DNA of 64,000 nt from contig NW_024104421.1 of the NCBI RefSeq assembly GCF_003945595.2, positions 1,302,001-1,366,000 of the forward strand. Direction: 5' to 3'. The notes beneath the pieces were generated by a model. It saw nothing but the letters and a program-made list of their open reading frames with translations, made no database searches and was not told the DNA's origin. This document shows, in pieces, positions 35,743 through 50,600 of the stretch. This DNA is from Pipra filicauda (lineage: Eukaryota > Chordata > Aves > Passeriformes > Pipridae). The position numbers and the translations under genes were made by a program. Positions within the stretch are counted from its first letter, which is position 1. Each line of letters opens with the position of its first letter.

Positions 35743-38700
35743 AGGAAGGAGGGGGAAGGGGAAAAAGATTATTCGTGGGGAATACACTGGGTTTAAACCT
35801 TTGACTAATGCGGCACAGATCCCCAGGAGATGTGTGAAAGCTGCACACTTTCGTAGAGCTGTGTGAGTTTTGCATTTGCACACTGATGGTTCAGAAATGT
35901 TTGTAAACTTGTGTCAGATGTGGACATTTTACATGATTTTTTGTGGATAGTATTGTATGTGGAATGGGGAGAGAAGGACAGTGAGAGAGTCATAAATGAG
36001 GGAGGTAAGATGTGTCGGGTTGTTGGCTTTTAACTGATCAATTCAGTATTTATTGCAACCTACTTAGTATCTTTTTCTCTGTATTTATTTTTGTGAGGGG
36101 TTTAATAGTAGCAAACTGCTTACAGTGAGCTTTAGTCCTTTGTTAATATTTCAGAAGTGCTGGGGTGTGGGGGAAACCTGCCCAGTGGCACACAGGGAAT
36201 CCTAAGTTTTGAGAGGAAATTTGGCAGCTGCCGAAATAGCGGAGGTTGATCACAGTGCAATATGATACTCTCAGGCTGCAGAGAAGTAGCCAGTGCCAGC
36301 TGAGCCACACCAACGCAGAACTTCTTTCAGGCCAAATGAAAGCCCAGGATGGAGATTGTGACTGGATGGAGCTGCTCCTATTTACCCTAGAACGGGGGGT
36401 TATTTGTGGGTAGTATCTATGGAAGGAGAGTTGGAGGAAGCTTTTTTAAAACGTCTAAAATGCAAAAAAAAAAAGTGAATTTGTGGCAAAGAAGCAAGTT
36501 CAGGCTGCTCTGGATTTATATTTTTGTACGTAAAGGTACTTAATTTGACCAGAAAAAGTCAGGTTCTAATTAAGTCAAATACAACTTTTATTTTTAAGGA
36601 GTGATTATTGATAGAGAAAATAGAATAAAATTGAACTAATTAAAGTAGCAAAAGCCAATTATTTTGTTTGAACATATGGGGGCCAAACCACTATATTTAA
36701 AAATCATTCAGAGGGTTGTGCTTCTTTGTACTAAAATTACCTGGAAGATGTGCTGATAGAGCTGAATGTTGCTGAGCTACATCTACCAGTTTGTCAAAAC
36801 AAAGCAAATACACACACACACTTTTTACTCTTTTTCCTGCTGCTGCATAAAATTCCAGCAGCAAATGCTATTTCTCCAGCCTAGTTCTAGCTTGTTGTCT
36901 AGACAGTAAAACAATGAATAACCTCTGAGAAATAGCCTCGATACAAATGTTGTCTATTCCTTTTGTAACCTTGACAATAAGTTACTAACCTGGTTGAATA
37001 CCAAGCTTTGTTTGCAGTCTACTGTACCAAAACTTTTTTCTGACAGCAAATAAAGAATACTCAGTGACAGCTTCTTTCCAGCATTGCGAAATAGCAGTGC
37101 GCTGGTTTGTTATAGAGCAGACGGCTAAGCTTTTTGTCCCCACAGAGTATGAGTTCTTGAGGCTGGTAATGGCAAAAGATGGTAATTGTTCATAATTTGT
37201 TTTTATTCATTCTGCAGTCTTCCACTCAAACATAAAAGATTAAGACTGTCCGTCTGCTGATATAAATAACTTCCTCCTATCTTGCTGTTCTCAAAAGGAT
37301 TTTTTCTTGTCAAACAGAGAAGATTCATTACATAAATCTGTAGGTACAGACAAATCAATTTGAATTGTGCGCTTTTTCTTTCCTTGTTTCTTTTTCTGGT
37401 GGCTGTGGCTTGCCAAGTAAAGAGCATTCAAAAAGTTTTCTTTTATTATGCTGACTTCCCATATCAATCAGATGAAGTAATTTAATTTAGCAAGGTGGGT
37501 AGTTGTAAGCGATGGCAGTCATTGTGTAGCAAAAGTTGGCTTAAATACTTAATGAAAAATGCCAGATTTCAGATGTTTATGTCCTGACAGCTCCGGGATT
37601 TACTGGCCTGAAAAGCTGTGTGCCAGTCCATAATAAAACACTCTCTGAAGTATTGATTAGGGAAGCATCAAGGGAGTTCGCACACGTGCACAGGCACAGA
37701 CCCACATCCACCCACCAATACATACCAGCAGGTACATAATTTAAAGTATATACTCATTGCTTGGTCATAAACATTTGACATTTCTGTTCAAAGGCAGAGG
37801 AGAGAAGAGTTTAAATTCTGAACTTACCTCAGCCACTTGAGATCTCTTTATCAGACTATGTTTCCTGAAGGTATGTAACATCAGCTCCCCATTGCCTCAC
37901 GTACACGACTCCAAGTGACGTGAGCCCCGTCCGTGTAGCGAGGGCAGGATGCTCCTCTTTGAATTTATGTTATAAATAGATTTTCTTTTTTTTTTTTTTA
38001 GGGAGAGCATGATAAAGATTAGTTTGCTTTAAAGTAGAAGAAGGCTAGGTGACCTGTTTATTTTACTTTCCTGGTTTCCTTACTGAGCAGAGTAATGTCG
38101 GGTTAGGATTTCTGATGTGGCAAGGTTAAAAAGTGGGGTGGGGAGTAGAGAAAAAAATAGTTGACCATGGAATGAGGATACTCTGAAGAAAAGATACTGG
38201 AAGAAAACCCTCAACAAAAGATACTTATTTTATGGAGTGTTGATAATTTTATTTATTCCTTGGATTTCATACAGTTAGTGCTAGTAGGAGTTGAATTCTG
38301 AGGACAGCTTAGTTAATAGGTTGTTCAGTTTGAAAAACCTCCTTAATTTTAGTATCAGAACTGTAGCATTCCCTAGCTTAAAAAACATACTGAAAATACA
38401 CACCACTGCAGGAAATACTTGGAAGTGACTCAGTTTTTAGCTCATATATGGGTTATTGCTAAGTCCTTGTCACACTGTTGTTACATCAGAGTAAAGTTAA
38501 AGAAACTGTGCTGTGGCATGGTTCTGTTGCTTGGCAAGTTGGTTGACATCAGTAATTGGTTCATTCATAAGGGTCCCTTTGGCTGGAACCCTACCTGGTA
38601 TCCAACTGGGTCAAGCACAGACTTAATTATCTGTTTAACATGTATCCCTGTTAAAGTCAGTGGGGAAATTCTTGGTCTTACTGAAATAGTTCTGCTGGTG

Positions 38701-38744
38701 ACTTCAGCGAGGCCAGCAATAAAACCTCTTACACCACATAAAGT

Positions 38745-38895
38745 TAAGAATGACTTCAGGCAAGTTACTAAAAACTTCATGCCTCAGTTTGCTCTTGAAA
38801 AAAGTAATGCATACCATTACCTGTCTACCTGCATGCAGTTTTTAAGAAGATCAATTAGATAATCCTTTGAAATTAAAAAATGCTCTGTATTGCGT
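38745..38895 (+). mobile_element. MIR-like SINE fragment
   Basis: The run gacttcaggcaagttact, then catgcctcagtttgctctt, then a pyrimidine-poor stretch and ttagataatcctttgaaa follows the order of MIR landmarks (ccttgggcaagt, gcctcagtttcc, atgagataat). Similarity decays towards the right end. It is an ancient, inactive SINE. Confidence 0.6.
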
Positions 38896-39129
38896 GCTCT
38901 AATTATTATTATACATCTAAACATTATTCAAATATAGAGTACTTCAAAATATTCTTATTTCCATTTAAATTTTTTTTTTTACCCTACAAAGCTTTGTAGA
39001 TACAGGAGGATTTTTTTTTTTTTCTTTTCTAACCACAGTTAATGATATGAACATAATACAATATTATTGTGTCTCCCAGGCTTTGTACTTGCGCATTGTT
39101 TTCTTTGATTTTTCTTTGAAAGACAGATG

Positions 39130-39440
39130 CTGACAGTTCAAAAGCGATTTACGTAATTACTGTGATAGTAAACTGGCTCGGTGGATAAATTTCGCTGCCT
39201 GCATGGGTGTGCACACGAGCACCCCTGATTGATGCCATTCCTACCATTTAATGGGGACGTGTCAGAGGGATTGAGGAGAGCCTTGCCACGGCTCTGCCCT
39301 CGCGGGATGCGCCGGGTGCCGCGCGGCTGCGAGCGGATCCGTAGGCTGGCTGCGAGCAAACGTTCTCGTCGCTTGAGCATTTGCAGCAAAAAGCCTAAAA
39401 TGTCTGTTAAAGAAAATATTGGCTTTCCTAATTTCTCATT
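39130..39440. promoter_or_regulatory. Small CpG-dense intronic patch
   Basis: Around 39290-39380 there is a compact CpG cluster (ctcgcgggatgcgccgggtg, ccgcgcggctgcgagcgg, cgttctcgtcgcttg) in otherwise AT-rich intron, flanked by ttacgtaattactg and a tgattgatgcc (PBX/MEIS-like) word. It is far shorter than a normal CpG island. It could be an enhancer, a minor promoter or a chance GC pocket. A 133-codon open frame (39229-39630) runs out into T-rich DNA and is not convincing. Confidence 0.25.
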
Positions 39441-41721
39441 TACATTCTCATTCTGTCTAATAAATTATAATAAAGTATTTACTGTTTTGATTGCAAAAGC
39501 GGTTTCTCTGCCTTTTTTTTTTTTGCTTTGGTTCTGTTTTGGGTGGATATGCCAAGGTTTCTCCTGTTCGTTTTCTCACTTTAAGTGTGTCATTTGGTCA
39601 TATTGGTGTCTTCATTCTAATGTTTATTAAAATGTTACTGTCACTGCCAGTCTGAGACTGTGAATCAGAACTAAGAATGTGTAATAGTTTATTTCACATT
39701 TGAGTAAATTTCTTTTACTACTTAAACACTATTATGGGTAGTGTTGATCTGAGATGAAGTTTAGGTTTGGCGATACAGAATGCCACTAATTTGAGTCTTC
39801 TTTTTTTGCCATCTGCTGTGGGTGTTGCATCCACAAACATGTTTTTTTTTTCTTTCCGAATATCTCTTCGTGGTGGTAGAGAATAATCTGATGCATCTGG
39901 AGAGCATCTTTTCTTGGGCCTTTCACTGTATCAACCTGCAGTGTATACTTTGATGCTCTCTTGCCTGAGTTGTTTTGATCAGTTGTAAAAAATCCACGTT
40001 TTACCATTGTGGTGATAGAGTACAGAGAGAACAGTATGAGCACCTACAGCAATCTCCTGAAAGGCAGGTGGCCTGGTGGTTAAAAGCTTTGTCAAACATA
40101 AAATGTGCAATATCTATTTGTTGTGGATCAGACGGTAATTAAGAGTAATTTTTGAGGCAGTCATTGATGTAAGCCACTCTACTTTTACTCCTCGCTCAAT
40201 ACCTGTGTGAAGTGGTCTAGCTTGCTGTCAAGTTGTACACTGCAATAATGGACACTTGTTTTTTTTTTCTTCCTCCCAGCCACACTGGATGGCTGGAGTG
40301 AGAGCACTGCAACTGTGTGGATAGTGCACGTAGAGTACAGGCCAGCTCCAGAACCATTCCCAACTCTGTCCTGCTTGGAGCAGCTCCAAGTGAGTTTAGT
40401 AACAAAGTGACTGAAGGTAGCTGCAGGGGCTGGGGGTTTGCACCACCTTCCGAGTTCTAGCAGTGTTACCAGCCGTGGGGATAGTTTATTAATTCCTGAG
40501 TAGCATAATTTAAGAAACTGTTGGTTTTGTTACTTAAAATACTGACATGTTTTGCCCTGTAAGCTACAGAATTCTTAAAATGGAAATCCCATAGCTGCCA
40601 AGACACTTCACACCATGATACAGGTTTAGATCTCATGCAGGTTAACGGAGAGAAAATAGTGAGGATAGGACAGAAGTCCACCATCCTTGCTTGCCCACAA
40701 TCTACAGCACCTAGAAAAGGATACAAAAATGGCAACTTTCACTCTCAACGCTGCAGTGCATTTTAATGCACCAGGAATAATTCCTATCACTGACTGTACT
40801 TAAGTGGTGACTCCACCTATGCCCTCACCTCACCCATTTAATAAATCACAGTGAACGTCCTTTGGCCTTCCTATGATAAACAAACACTGCCACTCATAAA
40901 TGCTCAATGGTAGTGGCACCTGTGAAATGGCAGTTTTGTTGGCCATTTTCATGAAAGTAATTATAGAAAAAATGTGCTAGGTAATAGGAGTAACATAAAA
41001 ATTACCAAACTGAAACTAAACACGAACAGTTCATTATTACAGTCTCATTCAAGTACTTTTTCTTCTTTTTCATTTTCACACTTTTATAGGTCATCAGTTA
41101 TCTGCAAGAAACTTCCAAACTCTCTGTGATTCATCGTCAGTGGGGCTTATATAGATACGTGGGTAAGGCACAGGGAAATCTACCCCAAAACTCAGCATCT
41201 CCCAGTAGACCCACACATCTGATCTCTCTTACCTCTGGTTTTGTGCAGGTCGCTTGAGAGCATGGCTATCCAAGTACTTATTTTGCAAGGAATTATTACC
41301 TTAAAGAGTTGAAATTATCACTAAGTACTATTCCAGTTACTGGAAGGATGGCTTAGTCACATGAAAATAAAGTACCTACTAAGCCATGTTTTCCAGAAAG
41401 TATTCTCCAGCAGGAGATTTTTTTAAAAAGTTGATGCTGATAAATTTTCCCTTTTGGTATATTAGCAAACTGAAATTGCCCAAGAAATATAATGCAAGAA
41501 GTCTGCCTTTTGTCAGACTACTTCCACTCCAGTTTATGCACCAAAGGAATTATGCATTGTACTTACTGAGCACCTCCTTTGGGCATCTCAAATTTTCTTT
41601 TAAAACTAAGTAATAATGAAGAGACTGAGTTGGTGGGTTTGTCACCAGCTGCAAGGCTGCAATGTGCCTGTGACTGTAGTGCCTGCATTGGCACTTCATT
41701 GCACTGCCTGCTTGCTCTTAG

Positions 41722-42241
41722 TTCATAGAATCGTAGTTTGGGTTGGAAGGGACCTTTAGGGGTCATTAAGTCCAGCTGACCTGCTTTGAGCAGGGACGCG
41801 TTTCATTAGACCAGGTTCAAAGCCCTGTCCAACCCAACCTTGAACATTTCCAGGGATCGGACATCCAGCACCTCTCTGGGCAGTCTGTTCCAGTGTTTCA
41901 CCACCCTCATTGTAAAAAATTTCTTCCACATATCTAATCTAAATTGACCCTCTTTTAATTTAAAACCATTACCCTTTGTCCTGTTGCAACAGGCCCTGCT
42001 AAAAAGCTTGTCCCCATCTTTATAAGCCCCTTTAGGTACTGGAAGGCTGCTTTAGGTGTCCCTGGAGCCTTCTCCAGGCTGAACAGCTCCAACTCTCTCA
42101 ACCTTTCCTCATGAGAGCAGTGCTCCAGCCCCCTGATCATCTTCATGGCCTCCTCTGTACCTCCTCCAACAGCCTCCAGCAGGTCCATGTCTTTCCTGTG
42201 CTGAGGATCCCAGAGATGGATGCAGTACTTCATCCAGACTT
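41722..42241 (-). mobile_element. CR1 non-LTR retrotransposon fragment with 3' tail
   Basis: This is the longest CR1 copy in the window, in antisense orientation. The plus strand begins with tcatagaatcgtagtttggg ttggaaggg, the complement of the CR1 3' end. It then runs through ttctgttccagtgtttcacc-type UTR sequence into the reverse-transcriptase C-terminal coding part. A minus-strand frame at 41955-42233 still shows the order KDMDLLEAV, AMKMIRGLEH, EERLRELELFSLEK and AAFQYLKG expected of CR1 ORF2. Frameshifts and a lost upstream part make it inactive. It inserted in the intron opposite to the direction of SOX5 transcription. Confidence 0.95.
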
Positions 42242-42489
42242 TCTTCTTATTCTTGCAATTCAGTAAAGCTGCATTTTTCCAAAGGGAAGAAGTTATTTTG
42301 CTGCTCTGTAGGCCAGTGGGATTAAAGGAGCAGCACAGTAGGTGGATGGCCCCGTGGCTGTTCCATGTTCAGTGTCATGGTCAGGGCAGTGGCACCCAGA
42401 GTGTTCTGCTCCCTCTCGGGAAGTGCAACCGGAGCCTTGACGCACAGGGCTGGGTATCAACGTGGCTTTTTTCTACCTCTTTTGGTAAC

Positions 42490-42612
42490 TAACTCTGTGA
42501 CCCCTTTGTCTGTCAGTTTGCACATATGGAAACATTTTTCCCCCCTTTCAGAGGTGTGGTGGGGATTAATTTAACTTTACAAAGTGCTTTTTGATTCCCA
42601 ACTGAAAGCTAC
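42490..42612 (+). mobile_element. MIR-like SINE 3' fragment
   Basis: Landmarks in order are actctgtgacccctttgtct, tcagtttgcacatatgga, ggggattaatttaactttac and aaagtgctttttgattccc. These parallel the MIR/CORE-SINE tail (gtgacctt, tcagtttcc-catctg, gaggattaa, gtaaagtgctttgagatcc). It lies about 250 bp to the right of the CR1 copy. Confidence 0.65.
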
Positions 42613-42773
42613 TGTAGGAGCTCAAAATACACTGATGAACCGGTACTGGCTGAAGATCTTTGATGTGTGTCAGTGTATTTGTTGAACAGTTTATTTGACA
42701 GTGATTTCTTTCTGCTTACCCTAACTTGAGGACTGAGCCAATGTTGTGTTCCTTCTCTCTCTAGATCCTTCTT

Positions 42774-42789
42774 CCTCTCTCTCTCTCTC
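42774..42789. repeat. (TC)n microsatellite
   Basis: A short perfect TC tract within a longer pyrimidine-rich stretch. Confidence 0.85.
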
Positions 42790-44993
42790 GTGCACTCACC
42801 CACCCCTCAGCGAAAGTTTAGAATAAAGTATCTGCTGAATAAGGAAATAAAAAATATTTAGTTTTCAGATGTTCCAGTTATACTGGCGGTATCAGTGTAC
42901 TGAAAGTCTTCCTTAGAGTAAACTCACATGTTAACCATGGACAGGACAAGGCAGGGACTGCCTTCTAGAACAATTCTTCTATTCCACTTGGAAACACTGT
43001 AACTTTTTTCCTCTGGAAAAAGAAATAAAGGGTGGAAGAGTGGCAGTAGAAATTTCTGATTAATTCCGTGACCAAGTAGCAAATGCATTACTTGTAGCAG
43101 TTCTCTGTCTCCAATGCTGGAAATAAAAATCATAGTTAGAAGTGTTTTCTTCAGCAGTGTTAGTGTTTTAGCACTGGCTTCCATTCTTTCTCACAGCTTT
43201 TAACAGAGCAGGTTTAAAGTCCTACGGTTTCTGTTTCAGTGTGTTTCTCAAGTTTCCAGCTTGTACCACAGTTTTTTTGGAGACTATATCTGAGGATATT
43301 CTGCTGTAGTTCTTTGTTATGTGGTGAGAATATTTTCACAGAAATTTCTAGCATCTTAATAAAAAATTAATGTAGTTGCATTTCCTTAATATGAAGATGT
43401 TGATTCTTTTTGGTTTTCCACTTCTGTATGGCTGTCTACAAATGTATTTTAGGGCTTGGACTTGGCTAACGTAGCAAATGGGATATTGCTAGGGAGCACA
43501 GGGTTGAAATTAAGTGAAAGTAAATTAAACTAACTATCAAGCAAAGAGCCCTCCCTGTGACACCTCTAAGGCTGTGGCACAGTCTTCCAAAGCAAGCATT
43601 GGATGATTCACCATTTCAGACATTTCAATCCAGTCTAGAAAGCTGTAGTAAATACATTGTAGGGAACATTCCTGCACTGGCAGGGGGGTAGACTAAATGA
43701 GCTATTACCAGTAGCTCTTTTCCATGTCTGACTGATAGTTGGCTAGGAACATGTTTAGTATAGTCGCCAATTTTTCTCCTTTTTTTTTTTTTTTTTTCAC
43801 TTGGAGAGCACTGGTGACATTGGCAGAAGAATGCTTCCTGTGTTTGAGAGAGGTTTGCGTGGCAGGGTTGTCCCAAAAGCAGGCTATTTTCAGAGGAGGC
43901 ATTGACACTGATAGCCTTAATCCGTTCCTAAAGGTTTTTAGAAAGGGTTTCATAGGATCTGACTCATGTGAGAGGGTGTGGTGGTATTGGGGATATCTGT
44001 GGATTAGCTGCTACACATATTTTCAGGTCTTTTAAATTCAAAGTCAAATGATCCTGCATATATTAATAGAGCCTTTTTTTTTCTTTTTTGTAGTGTATGA
44101 TTCATAGCTTTTGATTTTTCCTGGAATTTTTTGCTTCCCTTGCCTTATAACCACTGTCCTTCTGGGTAGACGAAGCATTTTTATGAAATGGTTATGAAAG
44201 TGAGGTAGTGGGTTCCTCTGTCTGTGTCTGCTGAACTCTCCCATAAGAAACATCTCATGACAGTACAAATGAGAGCGACGGCCACTCGCGTTTGACTCGG
44301 GTTTTCAGATATGTTTATACAAGACTTTTTCCTTTAAGAATACACATTGGTGGCAGTAACAGTGATAGTAGTTATTGGTAATTTAAATACTATATCATTT
44401 CATCCTAATCAGGGCAGCTGTAGATGATATAACAACATCCTGAAAGCTGTTGTGCACTGGTAGCAGTGAGAAGGCTGTGGGGAGCCTCAAGAGATACCCA
44501 GGAGACTTCTCTCCTTTTCCTTGGTTATAGAGGGATGTTAATACATGGCTTACACCAGTGCTTTGACACCTACAGAAGCTGTATCTCTATCAGAAATTTC
44601 TGGCAAAAATATAATTGTCTTTCAAAACTGGAAGTGTTGATTTTGATCCACAGGAAACGTAAACAGTGTTTAAAACTTGAAACTCTTTCAAAACAGGCAG
44701 TGTTTTTTCCCCTTATTAGTCCGATAAAAGGGCAATGGAAAAATAGATGAAAGGACAAGGAAACATTGAAGGGGGACACCAGATCAAAGCCTGTATACAG
44801 AATTATCCTTCATTGCTCATCTTCCTGTAGAGAAACAGGTCTTATTGTGCAGTATATTGCAATATGCTGCTGCTCTTTTGTTCTGCTGAAACTTTGCTTA
44901 CAGTAAAGCTGCAAAATAAAAACCTGGCTGGCTCTAAATTTCCTCTCTTCTTTCTACCCTTTCTTTTTTTTTTTTTTTCCCCCCACCATATGA

Positions 44994-47606
<2,613 letters not shown>

Positions 47607-47675
47607 ATTGCAAGACAACAGCAGCAGCTCCTGCAGCAGCAACACAAAATTAACCTTCTTCAGCAACAGATCCAG
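47607..47675 (+). CDS. SOX5: SOX5 coding exon C (69 nt; Q-box)
   Basis: A 23-codon exon reading [17 protein letters not shown] then LQQQIQ. This is the glutamine-rich Q-box that extends the SoxD coiled coil and supports dimer formation. The acceptor is ttctccacag and the donor is CAG|GTCAGA at 47676. It starts and ends in phase 0, so it could be skipped without shifting the frame. The sequence is shared almost exactly by SOX5 and SOX6; exon B settles which gene this is. The frame stays open for 28 codons into the following intron and stops at 47760-47762. An AATAAA lies at 47837. In the normal SOX5 protein the next residues are expected to be of the VQGQLPPL type. That exon is not in the window. 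Confidence 0.96.
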
Positions 47676-50600
47676 GTCAGAGATGCGTCTCCTCCCATGC
47701 CCCTGCAATCTCTTTTCTCCTTTCTGTTTCCCTATGCTTTCCCTCAGGCATTATTGCCATAGTTTCTTTAAGAATCTCTGCAGATGGCTTACATCTTATT
47801 TATGGAAACAATTGAGGATTTTACCTGTCATTAATCAATAAAGGTCAGTTTCTGGAAGGTCTTTTATGATTAACACAGTTCCTATAGGATCAGGAGCCAG
47901 ATGTGAGAGGAACTGGTCTTGCAAACAAGGATTAGGAAGACCAAGTCCTTTTTTCATCAGGAGTGGCAAAAATGTTGCCAGAAAGAGATGGTTTGGAATT
48001 GTTGTCCTACAACTCTTGTTTTTGAGGTTTTGCTGACGCAGTTCTCAGTAATAGAGTGTACCTCCTTCCCTCTGCCCCAGGTGCTGGAAGTCTGGAAAAT
48101 TTGAACATTTGGGGCAAATTATTGTGTGAATGAGAAGCTGGTCAAAAGGTTGGTTAGATTCAGGAGAGCAGGTTCTACGGTGTAGGTTCTACGTATCTAC
48201 AGGTTTATTCCCTGTGGTAGAAAAAGTTGTTAACCCAGCATAACCAGTAAAATTTATTTAGCCTCTTTCTTCCTTAATTTATTCACAAGTTTCTTTTGAT
48301 GCCATTGACTGTATTTCATTACTTTTCTTCCACGTGCATATGTGCATGCCCCTGTTTTGGGAACAATGCAAATCAGTTTGCCTGTGAAGGTTTTCATAGA
48401 ATAACAAAGGAGGAGTTTGACATCTTACAGATATCTATGATCATGGTGAAATCTCTGGCTGTTTAACTATGCAGTTATGTGTAGAGCATTGCAAGTCACT
48501 GTGGAAGTGGATACTACGTTCTCCTTATTCAGTAAAAACAGGATTTTCCTTCCAAAGCTTCTCTTTTGTATTTCAGAATTAATTGCCTAAAATTATCAAC
48601 CATAACTGTAACCCATCTAAGAAAACCTAATTCCAACAACATCAGAGGAGTTGTATGGCTTCACACTAGAAGAAAACTGGGCTCTATCATTTCAGAGCAT
48701 ATTCTGTCAAGTATCAGGACTTGTATAACTATGGAAAACTTCTGGGGAATGTCCACCCCTCTGTTACAGGGCAGCTTCTGTACAAGATGCGCTTTGCTGA
48801 AAATAATTTTAAGATTGCTAAGGCCTTGTTTGGCCTTGACCTCTGTACTGTTTTTTTTCTTCTTCAGTTTGTGTGTGGGAGGGATTTTTCTTTATTGCTG
48901 CATCTTTAATAAAACTTTAAAAGAAAAACAATAGCGGAACCACTACAATAGAATGGAAAATATTTACGTTTTTAGCGTTTAGCTATGGCAGTGAGAGGGG
49001 AAGTTGTTTTATAAGCAGTGAATAAAAATAAATTGAAGTAACATAATTTGACCTCAACCCTTTTAAGTTTAAAGACCTTGTAGATAAGAATGAAGTATGT
49101 CGTTTTTGGAGTAGTGGAGAACACTGGTTATTGATAATGAGATATAGAGCCTTTCATCTCTTGATCCCTGGTCCAAGTTTGACCTGTGCTAGTAGTAAAT
49201 GAAAGTCAGCTAGCTACCATCTGATACAAGCTGCAAACCTAAGAAATGATTTGGAGGTCTGTCTCAAGGGATTTCAGATGAAATACTGACCCCGCTGAGG
49301 TCAGAATTTCACCGTCAGGGTCCACTTCACACAAACCCCATCAGATTTGGGGCACCCTCCTTTTGGATGGTCAGACGATAAAGGTCAAGAGTTAAACAGG
49401 CAGAGAGACAATCCTGTCCTCTCATTCCCACAGAGATGATCTGTTTGTAGTGAGATTTTGATTATACTGGGCAAGCAGTCTGGACAGTTCTGTGCCTGTA
49501 TGATCCTGAAGTCTCATGAACCGCGGTTGCAGTCCGGTAACTGTTGACAGTGAATACAAAGCAAAACATTTCTCCTCAATTACTTGACTGTTAGAGAAGA
49601 AACAATTCTTGAAGAAATCTTCCTTTGTATGTAAATGAAAACAATGAAGTCACCCTAACTTGCCTGTGTTTAAAATGGTCAGTGAGTTTACAATCAGATT
49701 ATGGTAGGTGGAACAAAATTGTGACATGAATGTAGATGTGAGTTCAGCTTTTCTGACCTTGCCCTAATTAATCTAACAGGCTCCTGTCACATTGGCCAGA
49801 AGTTTTTAAATAGCATTAGATTTATTGACAGGGAAATATTCTTGTAAAGTTTGGATAACTGTTTGACTTACGTGCAATTGAATGATTAGGCTGCAGTTAT
49901 GAACACAACCTATTTGTGACAAAGGAATTGTTTTACTTGAGCCAATTTTTTCTAAGCTTGTAAGAGTTACCATAATTCCAGATAAATTATTACACAAAAA
50001 AAGGCTTTTGAAATATTGTATTGAAAACATAATACCCTAAGGTTAAAAAAAAAGAACAACCTGACTGACCCCATGATTTATGAGTCCTTTCTCTAAGCAT
50101 GCTAACTTGGAAACGGTTCCCTCTCTCCTTACCCCATCACACAATCACTGATATACACACAATCCATAACTAGGGAGAGACTGCAATGTCTCTCCCCTCC
50201 TTAGAGAACTGAAAATACTGAGTGTAACTGCAGCTCAGTTAAACTAACCACATCTGTGATGCTGAAGAAAGATGCTTTAGTTCCTTGAGCTTAAAAAAAT
50301 ACACCTGGCATGTGAGTCTCTAAATGACATTATGTCTTTTTCAAGTCTATCTCTTCTGAATTAGCTGGAAGGAGGTGCCACTAACACAGAAGACAAGCAG
50401 TTTTTCTCTGTACAGAGAGTTGAGTAAAGCGATAATGCTAAACTGGAGAAAAGTTGCAGATCAGATTAAATATGACTGTATGACCTCAAAATGCTAAAAT
50501 GTGATCTAGGTGGGATTTTGTGTTTTGGCAAATGTTTATAATCTTTTTTTCTGCTTTTCAGGATGTTCTAGACCTAATTTGTGAAGAGGTTTGAGTTTCT

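Noticed and set aside
41955..42233. 92-codon minus-strand open frame as a host gene
   Set aside because: Its residues are those of the CR1 reverse-transcriptase C-terminus; it belongs to the CR1 fragment.
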